NCBI RefSeq assembly: GCF_900104815.1
Contig: NZ_FNTD01000004.1
Coordinates: 620,001 to 684,000 of the forward strand
Reading direction: 5' to 3'
DNA: 64,000 nucleotides
DNA from: Streptomyces misionensis
GTDB taxonomy: Bacteria > Actinomycetota > Actinomycetes > Streptomycetales > Streptomycetaceae
Positions 1 to 8,394 of the stretch are shown here, piece by piece. The notes below the pieces were generated by a model. It worked only from the letters and a program-made list of their open reading frames with translations. It did no database searches and was not told the origin of the DNA. Within the stretch, counting starts at the first letter, position 1. Each line of letters opens with the position of its first letter. Position numbers and translations under genes: made by a program.

Positions 1-2
1 GG

Positions 3-98
3 ACCACGTCCAGGATCGCCCTGCCGGACCCGCCGGCGCATCCGCTCACCCTCGCCGACCTGCGCCCCGACGCGGCGGCCTCCCAGCGGCCCGTCTGA
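3..98 (+). CDS. C-terminal end of an unidentified protein (partial)
   Basis: An open frame entering from the left edge codes for about 31 residues (ending ...AAASQRPV) and stops with TGA at 96-98. Its codons end mostly in G or C, as expected for real Streptomyces coding sequence, and it ends 15 bp before the convergent LCP gene. Too little is present to name a family; that it is coding is inferred from codon bias and position only. Confidence 0.45.
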   Translation, partial: TTSRIALPDPPAHPLTLADLRPDAAASQRPV

Positions 99-112
99 CG
101 GCACCCGGGCGC

Positions 113-1813
113 TCAGGAGTCGGAGTCGGGCTTGCTCCGGGCCTGTGCGTACGCCTGGCTGGGGGTCATGGAGACGCCGTCCAGCTCGACCGTCTTGTAC
201 GGGCTGACCTTGGCGCAGGTCTTGGCCTGGTCGGCGGTGGAGGCGTGGGCGTCGGACACCGCGGACTTGGTGTCGGCGGGGGCGGAGGAGCCGCCCGGGA
301 AGCTGGTGCCGCTGCTCCAGTCGGCGCCGATGACCAGGGTCAGTCCGGTGCCGCCGCCCTGCTTCAGATGACCGGAGGGCAGGCCGAGCGCCTTGGCGAC
401 CGTCTGGGCCTCGCCCTTCTGTCCACTGCCGTAGGTGAGCGTGGTGGTCGACGCGGCGCTCGGCGCGTTGGCCGTCGTGGTCGCGGAGCTGAAGCCCTGG
501 TCGGTCAGGGCGGTGGCGATCTGCGAGGCGCGGCCGGTCACCGGGGTGCCGTTCTCCACCGTCACCGCGATCTGCGCGGCCGGCACGCTCGGCGCGGAGG
601 GCTTCTTGGTGGCCGCGGCCGCCGCGGACTTGCCGCCGGACCCGGTGGTCAGGGGCTGGTCGTTGGCGATGGTGGCGAAGAGGGCCTTGGCCCCGGCGGC
701 CACCACCACGCGGTTGTCGTTGTTCGGATCCGCGCCGGTCTGCATGGTGGTGAAGGTGATCCGCTTGGTGGGCACCTTGTTCACGTCCGAGGCGAGGGCG
801 ATCAGCTTCTTCACGCTGCCCAGGCCGTCGTCCACGGTGAGCGCCTTGGTCGCGGCGTCCGCGAGGCCGTAGACCGCCGTGGGGTCGGTCAGCGTGCCCG
901 CGCTCTTGAACTTGCGGATCATCGCGCTGAGGAAGATGTGCTGGGAGATCGTGCGGCCGAGGTCGCTGCCGTCGCCGAAGCCGTGCCGGGAGCGGACGAA
1001 CTCCAGCGCCGCGACGCCCTTGAGGGTGTGGGTGCCCTTGGACAGCTTCAGGTGCGAGTAGGTGTCGTAGACATCGTCGCTGACGCACACCGGGACACCG
1101 CCGACCGCGTCCGACATCTTCACCACGCCGGAGAAGTCCAGCTTCACGAAGTGGTCGATGGTGATGCCGGTGAGCTGGTGGACGGTCGCCACCTGGCAGG
1201 CGGGGCCGTACTGGAGGGCGCTGTTGATCTGGCCGTAGTAGCCGGGCGTCGACTGGCCGTTCTCGCTGTTCTTGCAGGCCGGCACCTGGGTCATGGTGTC
1301 GCGCGGGATGCTCATCACGGTGGCGTTGGAGCGGTCGGCGGATATGTGGAGCACCATCTCCACGTCCGCGTTGCTGCCGCTCTGCACACCGGTCTTCGCG
1401 CAGCCGCCGCCGAGCTTGCAGTCCGCCGCGCTGGTGCGCCCGTCGGAGCCCATCACCAGGATGTTGATCGGGGTGCGGCCGAAGGCGTCGGCCTTCTCGG
1501 TGCCGCCCTTGCCGTCGAGGGACAGGCTGTGGATGTTGCCGTTCAGGTGGTCGTAGAACCACCAGCCCGCGCCCGCCGTGATCACGATCAGCGCCGACAG
1601 GGACATGGCGAGGATCTTCAGCACGCGTTTGGCGCGTCCCACCGGACGGGCCCTGCGGGCGCGCTTGCCGCCGCGTGAGCGGGCCGCCGCGCGGGCCGCA
1701 GCCCGGCCGCCCTGGGGCCGCCCCGCGTCGGGCCCGGCCGCGCGCTGCCCCGGCACCCGCCGGTCCCGGCGGCGCGTGGCCTGGCCTGCCTGCCCGTCCC
1801 ACGGGTCGCTCAT
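113..1813 (-). CDS. LCP (LytR-CpsA-Psr) family protein with LytR_C domain
   Basis: Predicted cell-wall glycopolymer ligase of 566 aa. LCP enzymes transfer lipid-linked teichoic or teichuronic-type polymers onto peptidoglycan outside the membrane. The N-terminus is a basic Ala/Arg-rich cytoplasmic stretch (about 1-63), followed by one membrane segment near 65-88. The LCP domain shows NILVMGSDGR, the SIPRDT arginine/aspartate motif, a DFSGVVKMSDAVGG segment and LEFVRSRHGFGDGSD near its end. A Ser/Thr/Ala-rich linker leads to a C-terminal LytR_C domain (from about residue 415, starting IAVTVENGTP). The ATG at 1813 has a GGGGAGTGGGAG ribosome site directly upstream. Family assignment is firm; the substrate polymer cannot be read from sequence. 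Confidence 0.93.
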   Translation of the reverse strand: MSDPWDGQAGQATRRRDRRVPGQRAAGPDAGRPQGGRAAARAAARSRGGKRARRARPVGRAKRVLKILAMSLSALIVITAGAGWWFYDHLNGNIHSLSLDGKGGTEKADAFGRTPINILVMGSDGRTSAADCKLGGGCAKTGVQSGSNADVEMVLHISADRSNATVMSIPRDTMTQVPACKNSENGQSTPGYYGQINSALQYGPACQVATVHQLTGITIDHFVKLDFSGVVKMSDAVGGVPVCVSDDVYDTYSHLKLSKGTHTLKGVAALEFVRSRHGFGDGSDLGRTISQHIFLSAMIRKFKSAGTLTDPTAVYGLADAATKALTVDDGLGSVKKLIALASDVNKVPTKRITFTTMQTGADPNNDNRVVVAAGAKALFATIANDQPLTTGSGGKSAAAAATKKPSAPSVPAAQIAVTVENGTPVTGRASQIATALTDQGFSSATTTANAPSAASTTTLTYGSGQKGEAQTVAKALGLPSGHLKQGGGTGLTLVIGADWSSGTSFPGGSSAPADTKSAVSDAHASTADQAKTCAKVSPYKTVELDGVSMTPSQAYAQARSKPDSDS

Positions 1814-2124
1814 CTCCCACTCCCCTGAACGGTCGGGCCGGGCCGTCGACGGTGCGGCCGGGCGTGCGCGGTGGCGTACAAGGTGGTGACATGCCGCCCC
1901 GCATCGATTGCGTAGTTGCGCAATCTAACAAACCCCTGGCGCGGAGCAGCAGTGATGCACACGAGATTCACAGGTGAGGCACCCCGGCGCTGCGACGCGA
2001 CCGGCCCGAGCGGTACGGCAGCGGGAGTCTACGCGCCCCTTCTGTGACCGAGGCGAACGGGCGGCCTTCTTTATCCGGCCCATATGCCCTGATGATCGCG
2101 GCGGCGGGGCCGCTCCCGGCTCCC
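1814..2124. other. intergenic region upstream of the LCP gene
   Basis: A 311-bp non-coding stretch between the start of the LCP gene and the stop of the ArsR-type gene, both read leftward. It holds the LCP ribosome site and a 7-bp inverted repeat listed separately. No convincing small ORF was seen. Confidence 0.6.
1906..1925. promoter_or_regulatory. inverted repeat, candidate operator for the LCP gene
   Basis: GATTGCG and CGCAATC form a perfect 7-bp inverted repeat separated by TAGTTG, about 93 bp upstream of the LCP start. The TTGCG...CGCAA type and short spacer resemble operators of winged-helix (MarR/ArsR-like) repressors. That it binds a protein is inference. Confidence 0.4.
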
Positions 2125-2487
2125 TCAGCCGCCGGTTTCGCGCAGCCCGCGCAGCGGGGCGGCGCTGTGCCGGGTGCGCGCGGTGAGCTGACCGACCATC
2201 ACACGGACGAGGGTCACCACGTCCGGATCGTCGATGTAGTAGATCTGCCGTCTGCCCTCGCGGCGGGAGCGCACGAGTCCGGCGAGCTTCAGCTTGGCCA
2301 GGTGCTGGCTGACCGCGGGCAGCGCGCCGCCGACCCGGTCGGCGAGGTGGGTGACATCACTCTCGCCCTGTGACAGGGCCCACATCAGGTGCAGCCGGGC
2401 GGTCGAGGCGAGCAGTCCGAACGCGGCGGCGGCTTCGGCCAGCACTTCGGCGGGCGGGTCGTCATGACCCCCGGCCCTGTCCGTCAC
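2125..2487 (-). CDS. ArsR/SmtB-type winged-helix regulator
   Basis: Small (120 aa) transcription factor. The winged helix runs from about residue 17 to 95: FGLLASTARLHLMWAL, then a recognition helix ALPAVSQHLAKLKLAGLV, and the wing RSRREGRRQIYYI, all typical of ArsR-family repressors. The usual metal-binding ELCVCDL helix is replaced by GESDVTHLAD and the protein has no cysteine, so a cysteine-ligated metal response is unlikely. The GTG at 2487 follows GGGAGAGGGCT. It reads the same way as the LCP gene 311 bp downstream and could act on the inverted repeat there (inference). Target and signal are unknown. Confidence 0.88.
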   Translation of the reverse strand: MTDRAGGHDDPPAEVLAEAAAAFGLLASTARLHLMWALSQGESDVTHLADRVGGALPAVSQHLAKLKLAGLVRSRREGRRQIYYIDDPDVVTLVRVMVGQLTARTRHSAAPLRGLRETGG

Positions 2488-2609
2488 AGCCCTCTCCCGT
2501 CCCCGCCCTCCGCACAGCCGACGCGGGTGCGCCGACCCAGTGTAGGCGTCCGGTCCCGGCGGCCGCGGACGGTCGCCGGGACCGGACGGCCACGGGGGGA
2601 CAGGACGCG

Positions 2610-3770
2610 TCAGTCCTCGTAGAAGTTGTTGACCACGACGTCCGGTTCGTCGTCGTCGAACGCCTCGTTCAGCAGCGCGCCGCCGACGAGGCCGGCCGCA
2701 CCGGCGCCGATGAGCGCGCCCGCGCCGAAGCGGCGGCCGCCGCCCTGCTGTTCATGGTGGTGGTGGTCGTCGTACGGCTGCCCGTACCCCTGCTGCGGAT
2801 AGCCCTGCTGGGGGTAACCCTGCTGCGGGTAGCCCTGGGGCACGGGCTGGGGGTAGCCCTGCTGCGGCGGGGTGTAGAAGGGCGGCACGGTGGTCTGCAC
2901 CCGCTGGGCGCAGGCGCCGCAGGTCTGGACGGGCCGGGGCACGCCCCACTGCGGGGACCAGGTCACGGTGGTCACGCCCGGGCCGTGGTTGGGGTCGAAG
3001 AAACAGGTCATGGGGGAACTCCCGGTGGGATACGGGGACGGGGCGGACACGGGGGCGGGCGGGACGACGGCGGGTGCGGCGTACGGATCCGGAGCCTGCG
3101 GCGGCTTCGACGCGAGGTCCGGGACCGGGGCCGGCGCGGCGGCCGGGGCGGGGTCCGGGGCCACGGGCGGGGCCGGTTCCGGCGCCGGCTGGGCCGGGGC
3201 CGCCTCCCGCAGCACGTCCACGCCGTAGTCGCAGGCGATGCCCGCGAGCCCCGAGGCGTAGCCCTGGCCGACCGCGCGGAACTTCCACTCCGCGCCGTGC
3301 CGGTACAACTCGCCGAGGACCAGGGCGGTCTCGCCGGACAGGGCGGCACCGGTCAGCTCGTAGCGGGCCAGTTCGGTGCCGCCGTCCTCGTCCAGGACGC
3401 GGATGTGGGCGCGGTGGACCTGCTCGAAGGTGTGGCCGCGGGCCGCCGCCTCGTACAGGGAGACCGGGAAGACGACCTTCTCCACGGCGTCCGGGAGCCG
3501 GGCGAGGTCGACCCGGATCCGCTGGTCGTCCCCGTCGGCCGGGTGGCCCTGGCCGGAGTGCCGCACCGAACCGTCGGGGCTGCTCGGGTTGTTGAAGAAC
3601 ACGAAGTGTTCGTCGGACAGCACCTTCCCCGAGCCGTCGCACAGCAACGCACTGGCGTCCGGCTCATAGCCGGTGTCCGCCTGCCAGCCCAGCCCGACCG
3701 TCACGGCAGTCAGACCGGGGGCCTGCCTGCTCAGCGACACGTTGCCGCCCTTGGTCAGGATCGCGCTCAT
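2610..3770 (-). CDS. TerD-domain protein with zinc-finger-like and QQGYP-repeat C-terminus
   Basis: The first ~190 residues are a complete TerD domain: [14 protein letters not shown] start, calcium-site acidic residues around DASALL, SSPDGSVRHSGQG, and the closing [23 protein letters not shown]. TerD proteins bind Ca2+ and belong to tellurite/stress-resistance systems. A Pro/Ala-rich linker (about 195-240) joins a segment beginning MTCFFDPNHGPG with a CGAC pair, like a small metal-binding knuckle. Then come three to four QQGYP-type repeats, a DDHHHHEQQ histidine run, and a Gly/Ala-rich hydrophobic stretch (GAGALIGAGAAGLVGGALL) that could insert into or associate with membrane. Length (386 aa) is twice that of a plain TerD. 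The ATG at 3770 has GGAGGAC upstream. Confidence 0.88.
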   Translation of the reverse strand: MSAILTKGGNVSLSRQAPGLTAVTVGLGWQADTGYEPDASALLCDGSGKVLSDEHFVFFNNPSSPDGSVRHSGQGHPADGDDQRIRVDLARLPDAVEKVVFPVSLYEAAARGHTFEQVHRAHIRVLDEDGGTELARYELTGAALSGETALVLGELYRHGAEWKFRAVGQGYASGLAGIACDYGVDVLREAAPAQPAPEPAPPVAPDPAPAAAPAPVPDLASKPPQAPDPYAAPAVVPPAPVSAPSPYPTGSSPMTCFFDPNHGPGVTTVTWSPQWGVPRPVQTCGACAQRVQTTVPPFYTPPQQGYPQPVPQGYPQQGYPQQGYPQQGYGQPYDDHHHHEQQGGGRRFGAGALIGAGAAGLVGGALLNEAFDDDEPDVVVNNFYED

Positions 3771-3869
3771 GCAAGTCCTCCACAGCTCCCCCGGAAAACG
3801 CGTCCATGATGATCAACGGGTTCCGACCCGCGTCGGTTCCAGGTCGCGCGCATGAAGTCGGTCGGAAAT

Positions 3870-4454
3870 TCAGAGGTGCGCGGCGATCGCGGGGAGCAGG
3901 TCCTGGAAGGTCCGCCCCGAGGCCGGTTCGCCGATGGCCTGCAACTGCCAGCCGCTGCCCCCGCGGTGCAGCTTGGCCATGATCTGCGCCGTGTACGCGC
4001 CGCCGCCGCTGAGCGTGTAGCGGGCGAGTTCCCCGCCGGTCTGCTCGTCGACCAGCCGGCAGAACGCGTTCTGCACCTCGCCGAAGGTCTGCCCCGTGAA
4101 GGAGTTGACCGTGAAGACGATCTGGTCGACGTGGCCGGGGACACGGGCGAGGTCGACCAGGATGACCTCGTCGTCGTCCCCGGCCCCCGCGCCGCCGACG
4201 AGGTTGTCGCCGAGGTGTCGCACGGAGCCGTCGTCGCTGGCCAGGTGCTGGAAGAAGACGACGTCGACGGGCTGTCCGCCCGCGAACAGCACGGCGGAGG
4301 CGTCGAGGTCGATCTCCCGGGTGCCGGCCAGCTTGGCCAGGAACCCCTTGCGCGGTGCGGCCTGCCAGCCCAGGCCCATCCGGACGGCGCTCAGCGCGCC
4401 GCCGTCCGCCTTGTCGAGGCTGATCCGCTGGCCCTTGCTCAGATTGACCGACAC
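3870..4454 (-). CDS. TerD family protein
   Basis: 194-aa single TerD domain, second of three TerD paralogues reading leftward. Visible family features are MSVNLSKGQRISLDK, IDLDASAVLF (Ca2+-site acidic residues), DDGSVRHLGDNLVGGAGAGDDDEVILVDLARVP and a C-terminal helix. An insertion FLAKLAGTR precedes the IDLDAS motif, and the C-terminus lacks the usual [10 protein letters not shown] motif, so it is the most divergent of the three and nearer to TerZ/TerA-like variants. The GTG start at 4454 follows GAGAGGGAG. A role in envelope stress, tellurite or phage resistance is known for the family but not provable here. Confidence 0.88.
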   Translation of the reverse strand: MSVNLSKGQRISLDKADGGALSAVRMGLGWQAAPRKGFLAKLAGTREIDLDASAVLFAGGQPVDVVFFQHLASDDGSVRHLGDNLVGGAGAGDDDEVILVDLARVPGHVDQIVFTVNSFTGQTFGEVQNAFCRLVDEQTGGELARYTLSGGGAYTAQIMAKLHRGGSGWQLQAIGEPASGRTFQDLLPAIAAHL

Positions 4455-4491
4455 GGGTGTACTCCCTCTCGCTCGCCGGGTGGTGCGGGTG

Positions 4492-5067
4492 TCAGACGTT
4501 GACGCCGAAGTCGCCGGCGATGCCCGCGAGTCCGGAGGCGTAGCCCTGGCCGACCGCGCGGAACTTCCACTCCGCGCCGTTGCGGTACAGCTCGCCGAAG
4601 ACCATCGCGGTCTCGGTGGAGGCGTCCTCGGACAGGTCGTAGCGGGCGATCTCGGCGCCGCCGGCCTGGTTGACGACGCGGATGAAGGCGTTGCGGACCT
4701 GGCCGAAGCTCTGGCCGCGGTTCTCGGCGTCGTGGATGGAGACGGGGAAGACGATCCGGTCGACCTCGGCGGGCACGGCCGTCAGGTTCACCTTGATGGT
4801 CTCGTCGTCGCCCTCGCCCTCACCGGTGAGGTTGTCGCCGGTGTGCTCGACCGAACCGTCGGGGCTGGTGAGGTTGTTGTAGAAGACGAAGTGCCGGTCG
4901 GAGACGACCTTGCCCGAGGCGTCCAGCAGCAGCGCGGAGGCGTCCAGGTCGAAGTCGGTGCCCGTGGTGGTGCGCACGTCCCAGCCCAGCCCGACGAGCA
5001 CCGCGCTGAGACCGGGCGCCTCCTTGCTCAGCGACACGTTGCCACCCTTGGACAGGGAAACACCCAT
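4492..5067 (-). CDS. TerD family protein (canonical)
   Basis: Canonical 191-aa Ter[21 protein letters not shown] start, [11 protein letters not shown] calcium motif, [24 protein letters not shown], and closing [23 protein letters not shown]. An in-frame GTG 15 bp further upstream would lengthen it to 196 aa, but GGAAGGAC overlaps that codon and sits at the right distance from the ATG at 5067, which also gives the conserved family start. First gene of the leftward TerD run; its promoter region is shared with the divergent BlaI-type gene and contains a BlaI-like operator. Confidence 0.93.
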   Translation of the reverse strand: MGVSLSKGGNVSLSKEAPGLSAVLVGLGWDVRTTTGTDFDLDASALLLDASGKVVSDRHFVFYNNLTSPDGSVEHTGDNLTGEGEGDDETIKVNLTAVPAEVDRIVFPVSIHDAENRGQSFGQVRNAFIRVVNQAGGAEIARYDLSEDASTETAMVFGELYRNGAEWKFRAVGQGYASGLAGIAGDFGVNV

Positions 5068-5123
5068 GGTTCGTCCTTCCACACACGGTCGGTACGGATC
5101 CGGCCCCCGGATCCGATCTTGAA

Positions 5124-5139
5124 TCTACAACACTGTAGA
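5124..5139. promoter_or_regulatory. BlaI/MecI-type operator between terD and blaI-like genes
   Basis: TCTACA-ACAC-TGTAGA is a perfect 6-bp inverted repeat containing TACA...TGTA, the core of BlaI/MecI operators. It lies 57 bp upstream of the canonical TerD gene and about 145 bp upstream of the BlaI-like gene, so it could control both directions. Sequence match is seen; binding is inferred. Confidence 0.65.
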
Positions 5140-5283
5140 AGTTGCTGCGGGTACGGCACGGACGGCGCCCGCGTGAGGAGCGGGATCCGGCCACGTACGT
5201 GCCCTCTGTACGATGTGACGCTCCTTCGGCGCGAGGAGTTGAGGCAGGGCCGGGGCGGACGGGTGACAGAGGGGAGACAGCGG

Positions 5284-5667
5284 GTGACGGAGCCGGACGC
5301 GCACCGCCGGCGCAGGGCGCACGGGGCGTTGGAGACACGGGTGCTCGCCGCGCTGCACGAGGCCGGCGGCCCGGTGACCGCGGGCTGGGTGCAGGAGCAC
5401 CTCGCCGCGGGCCTCGCCTACACGACCGTGATGACGGTGCTGGGCCGGTTGCTGGCGAAGAAGGCCGTCACCCGCAGGCGTGAGGGGCGGTCCTTCGTCT
5501 GGTTGCCGGCCGCGGACGAGGCCGGGCTGGCCGCGCTGAAGATGCGCCGGGTCCTGGACGGCGAGCAGGACCGGCGGGCGGTGCTGGCCAGTTTCATCAC
5601 CGCGCTGCCGGAGGGCGACGAGCGACTGCTGCGGGAACTGCTGGAGCACAGCGAGGGCGACGGCTGA
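5284..5667 (+). CDS. BlaI/MecI/CopY-family repressor
   Basis: 127-aa winged-helix repressor. The family helix-turn-helix is visible in LETRVLAALHEAGGPVTAGWVQEHL...AYTTVMTVLGRLLAKKAVTRRREGRSFVWLPA, followed by a C-terminal dimerisation part (LDGEQDRRAVLASFITALPEGDERLLRELLE). The GTG at 5284 is preceded by GGGGAG at good spacing; another in-frame GTG at 5263 would add seven residues. The stop lies 7 bp before the M56 peptidase start, the standard BlaI-BlaR1-like pairing in which the peptidase is thought to relieve repression. An operator-like palindrome lies upstream at 5124-5139. Confidence 0.92.
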   Translation: MTEPDAHRRRRAHGALETRVLAALHEAGGPVTAGWVQEHLAAGLAYTTVMTVLGRLLAKKAVTRRREGRSFVWLPAADEAGLAALKMRRVLDGEQDRRAVLASFITALPEGDERLLRELLEHSEGDG

Positions 5668-5674
5668 GACGCGC

Positions 5675-6610
5675 ATGGGAATCTTCGTCTTCCTGCCCCT
5701 GGTGCTGCCGTTGACGGCCTGGCCGATCGCACGGCTGGCCGAACCCCGGCTGCACCCGCGCACCGCGACCGTGCTGCTGACCTCGGTCGCCACCGTGATG
5801 GCGCTGTGCAGCACGCTGTGCCTGGCCCTGCTGATGGTGGTCGGCACCGCCCAACTGCCCGGCAATCCGCTGCCGGACGGCTGGTCCGACCCCGAGGTGC
5901 GCGAGAGCGTGCCCCGGCACGAGATCACGGGCAAGGCGGCGATTCCCGCGCTGCTCGCGGTCGTCGCCGCGTGCGGCCGTGCCCTCGTCCGCCATGCGCG
6001 GGTGCGCCGGCGGGCCCACCGGGCGCTCACGGGGCTGCCGGACACCCGGGTGGCGGTGCTGCCGGACCCGGCGCCGTACGCCTACGCCCTGCCGGGCGGC
6101 CGGCGGGACCGGATCGTGGTGTCCACGGCCATGCTCGCGTCCCTGACGTCACGGGAGCGCCGCGCCCTGTTCGCGCACGAGCGGGCCCATCTCGCCGCCC
6201 GGCACCACCGCCATCTGCTGCTGGCCCGGCTGGCCGCCTGCGCCAACCCGTTCCTGCTGCCGCTGTGCACGGCGGTGGCGTACACGGCGGAGCGGTGGGC
6301 GGACGAGGAGGCCGCGCGGGCGGTGGGCAGCCGCAGGGTGGTGGCCCGCGCGATCGGCAGGGCGGCGCTGGCCGGCACCCGCGGGGCGCCCGCGCCGACG
6401 CTGCCCGCGCTCGCCGCGCCGGGGCCGCTCCCCCGCCGGGTCGCCGCGCTGCTCGGACCGGCCCCGGCCACGCGCGCCTGGCCGTCCCTGTTCACGGCGG
6501 CCGGTCTCGCGGTGTGGACCGCGACCACCGGGGCCGCCCTGTCCGCGATGTTCTCCGCCAACTCGGCGCTCACGCTGCTGCTCGTGCTGCACGCGGCCAC
6601 CCCCCTGTGA
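5675..6610 (+). CDS. M56-family membrane metallopeptidase (BlaR1/MecR1-like peptidase domain)
   Basis: 311-aa integral membrane zinc peptidase. N-terminal membrane segments (from residue 3, and around 30-60 and 90-105) precede the catalytic motif H168-E-R-A-H172 in a FAHERAHLAARHH context, with AERWADEEAA downstream supplying the likely third zinc ligand. A last hydrophobic segment lies near the C-terminus. It lacks the extracellular penicillin-binding sensor of true BlaR1, as is common for actinobacterial M56 proteins. It follows the BlaI-like repressor by 7 bp and is presumably co-transcribed; its role in cleaving or inactivating that repressor is inferred from the pairing. Confidence 0.9.
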   Translation: MGIFVFLPLVLPLTAWPIARLAEPRLHPRTATVLLTSVATVMALCSTLCLALLMVVGTAQLPGNPLPDGWSDPEVRESVPRHEITGKAAIPALLAVVAACGRALVRHARVRRRAHRALTGLPDTRVAVLPDPAPYAYALPGGRRDRIVVSTAMLASLTSRERRALFAHERAHLAARHHRHLLLARLAACANPFLLPLCTAVAYTAERWADEEAARAVGSRRVVARAIGRAALAGTRGAPAPTLPALAAPGPLPRRVAALLGPAPATRAWPSLFTAAGLAVWTATTGAALSAMFSANSALTLLLVLHAATPL

Positions 6611-6641
6611 GCCGGGCGGGCCGCCGGGGAGAATCACGGCC

Positions 6642-7580
6642 ATGACCGTCACCACGGACCGGGCCGCCGCCCGCCGCAGCCTGGAGGGGCTGGCGCTCGG
6701 CGACGCCTTCGGCGAACGCTGGTTCCCCCTGTTCCGCGAACCGCATCAGGCCCTCCGCGAGATCCGCGCCCGGCGCACGCCCGAGGAAGAGCCCTGGCAC
6801 TGGACCGACGACACCGCGATGGCCCTGGCCCTGCTGCGGGTGCTGGACACGCACGGGGAGGTGCGCCCGCGCGAACTGGCGCTGGCCTTCGCGCTCGGCT
6901 ACGACGCCGATCCCGCTCGCGGATACGGCCACGGGATGCACCAGTTGCTGCCGCGGCTGCTGCGAGCGCCGCAGGAGTGGCCGCGGTTCGCGCGCGAACT
7001 GTTCGGCGGTGAGGGCAGCCTCGGCAACGGCGCGGCCATGCGGGTGGCGCCGCTGGGCGCGTTCTTCCACGCCGACCCGGAGCGGGTCGTCATCGAGGCG
7101 ACGCGCTCGGCGGAGGTCACCCACGCCCATCCCGAGGGTGTGGCCGGCGCCGTCGCGGTGGCGGTCGCGGCCGCGCTGTCCGCGCGGGGCGGTCTGAGCG
7201 TCGCCGACGTGGTGGCCCTGACCCCGGCGGGATCGGTCCGCGAGGGGCTGGCCCGGGCCGCCGAGGTGCCGTTCACCACCGAGCCGTGGCGGGCCGCGGA
7301 CCTCCTCGGCAACGGGCAGCGGATCCGGGCCGACGACACGGTCCCGTTCGCCGTGTGGTGCGCCGCCCGCCACCCCGGCGACCTCGCCTCCGCCCTGTGG
7401 ACCACGGCGGAGGGGTTCGGCGACGTGGACACCACCTGTGCCATCGCGGGCGGCATCGTCGCGGCCCGCACCGGCGTCGACGGTGTGCCGCGCGGGTGGC
7501 TGGAACGCCGGGAGCCGCTTCCGGGGACGGGTGGCGACGGGCCCGCATCCTCGGCGGAATCCGGGGCAGGCGGCTCGTGA
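6642..7580 (+). CDS. ADP-ribosylglycohydrolase family protein
   Basis: 312-aa member of the ADP-ribosyl-hydrolase (DraG/ARH-like) family, which removes ADP-ribose from proteins or small molecules using a two-metal site. Seen motifs are GLALGDAFGE near the start, WTDDTAMALALL (the Thr-Asp-Asp metal ligands), GNGAAMRVAPLG, a HAHPEG segment, and the C-terminal metal motif GFGDVDTTCAIAGGIVAA. The last ~25 residues are a low-complexity Gly/Ser tail. ATG at 6642, 31 bp after the peptidase gene, so it may share that operon. No partner ADP-ribosyltransferase was seen in the window. Confidence 0.93.
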   Translation: MTVTTDRAAARRSLEGLALGDAFGERWFPLFREPHQALREIRARRTPEEEPWHWTDDTAMALALLRVLDTHGEVRPRELALAFALGYDADPARGYGHGMHQLLPRLLRAPQEWPRFARELFGGEGSLGNGAAMRVAPLGAFFHADPERVVIEATRSAEVTHAHPEGVAGAVAVAVAAALSARGGLSVADVVALTPAGSVREGLARAAEVPFTTEPWRAADLLGNGQRIRADDTVPFAVWCAARHPGDLASALWTTAEGFGDVDTTCAIAGGIVAARTGVDGVPRGWLERREPLPGTGGDGPASSAESGAGGS

Positions 7581-7621
7581 ACGGGTCCGCCCGGGGACCT
7601 TCGGACACGCGTGAGGTAAGT

Positions 7622-7993
7622 GTGGCAGGCAGTGGGAGCACCGACGAACCAGTGGAACCGGACGGGCTGTCGGTCGACCGGAACCCGGTCGGCGGGGTCA
7701 CCGTGGTCACGGTGACCGGCGAGGTCGACCACCGGACCGCGGGCACGCTCCGGCGCGCGCTGATGCCCGCGGATCCCGGCCCGGCGCCGCGCACGGTCGC
7801 CGACCTCTCCGGGGTGGGATTCATGGACTCCAGCGGCATCAACGTCCTCATAGCCGCCCATCAGGCGCACGAGGCGGGCGGCTGGCTGCGGCTGGCCGGG
7901 GTGCGCAGGCCCGTGCTGCGCACCCTGGAGATGGTCGGCCTCACCGGCCTGCTCGCCTGTTACCCGAGCGTGCGGGCCGCGTTGGACGCCTGA
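7622..7993 (+). CDS. STAS-domain anti-sigma factor antagonist
   Basis: 123-aa single STAS domain. VTVVTVTGEVDHRTAGTLRRAL and the phospho-site region LSGVGFMDSSGINVLIAAHQ, where a serine is normally phosphorylated by the cognate anti-sigma kinase, match the SpoIIAA/RsbV family, followed by LRLAGVRRPVLRTLEMVGLTGLL. Start chosen as the GTG at 7622 because GAGG lies 5 nt upstream. Such proteins release stress sigma factors in Streptomyces; no kinase or sigma partner is adjacent. It ends 2 bp before a convergent gene. Confidence 0.9.
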   Translation: MAGSGSTDEPVEPDGLSVDRNPVGGVTVVTVTGEVDHRTAGTLRRALMPADPGPAPRTVADLSGVGFMDSSGINVLIAAHQAHEAGGWLRLAGVRRPVLRTLEMVGLTGLLACYPSVRAALDA

Positions 7994-7995
7994 CG

Positions 7996-8367
7996 CTACG
8001 ACGCGGCGGTGGAGTGCGACAGGGAGACGGTGGCCTCCGCGTCGTCCCTGATCGACTCGACCACCGCCTGATGCAGCTCCCGGCTGCCCCGCTCACTGCG
8101 GCAGGGCACCGGGCTGCCGCTGAGCGTGTACCACTGGGAGGTGCCGCTGTACTGCACCGCCACGTCGGCCACCCGGCCGTCCCAGGTGGTGTGGACGGTG
8201 AGGTCGCCCGTGAGGATTCCCGCCTCGACGGTGCGGGCGCCGCCCCGGCCGGTGAAGACCCCGGGGGTGGTCCATGATGCCCAGACCATGCTCTCGGCCT
8301 CTCTTATCGGGTATCCGCCCCCTCGCAAGGGTTTGGGGTTGTATGTCCAGTGTTGCCTGTCTTCCAT
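7996..8367 (-). CDS. conserved hypothetical protein, unrecognised family
   Basis: 123-aa soluble protein with no signal peptide or membrane segment. The body (GILTGDLTVHTTWDGRVADVAVQYS, then YTLSGSPVPC and a helical tail GSRELHQAVVESIRDD) looks like a small compact alpha/beta domain, but I cannot name the family. The ATG at 8367 (start MEDRQHWTYNPKPL) is chosen for length; an ATG at 8288 preceded by GAGAGG is a possible alternative giving a shorter protein. A perfect palindrome begins 28 bp upstream of the chosen start, suggesting control by the dormancy regulator of this island (inference). Confidence 0.65.
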   Translation of the reverse strand: MEDRQHWTYNPKPLRGGGYPIREAESMVWASWTTPGVFTGRGGARTVEAGILTGDLTVHTTWDGRVADVAVQYSGTSQWYTLSGSPVPCRSERGSRELHQAVVESIRDDAEATVSLSHSTAAS

Positions 8368-8394
8368 GGTGCCCCGGGGCGGCACGAGGCGGAT

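Noticed and set aside
4096..5283. N-terminal extension of the BlaI-like gene
   Set aside because: It is antisense to two TerD genes; the real start has its own ribosome site.
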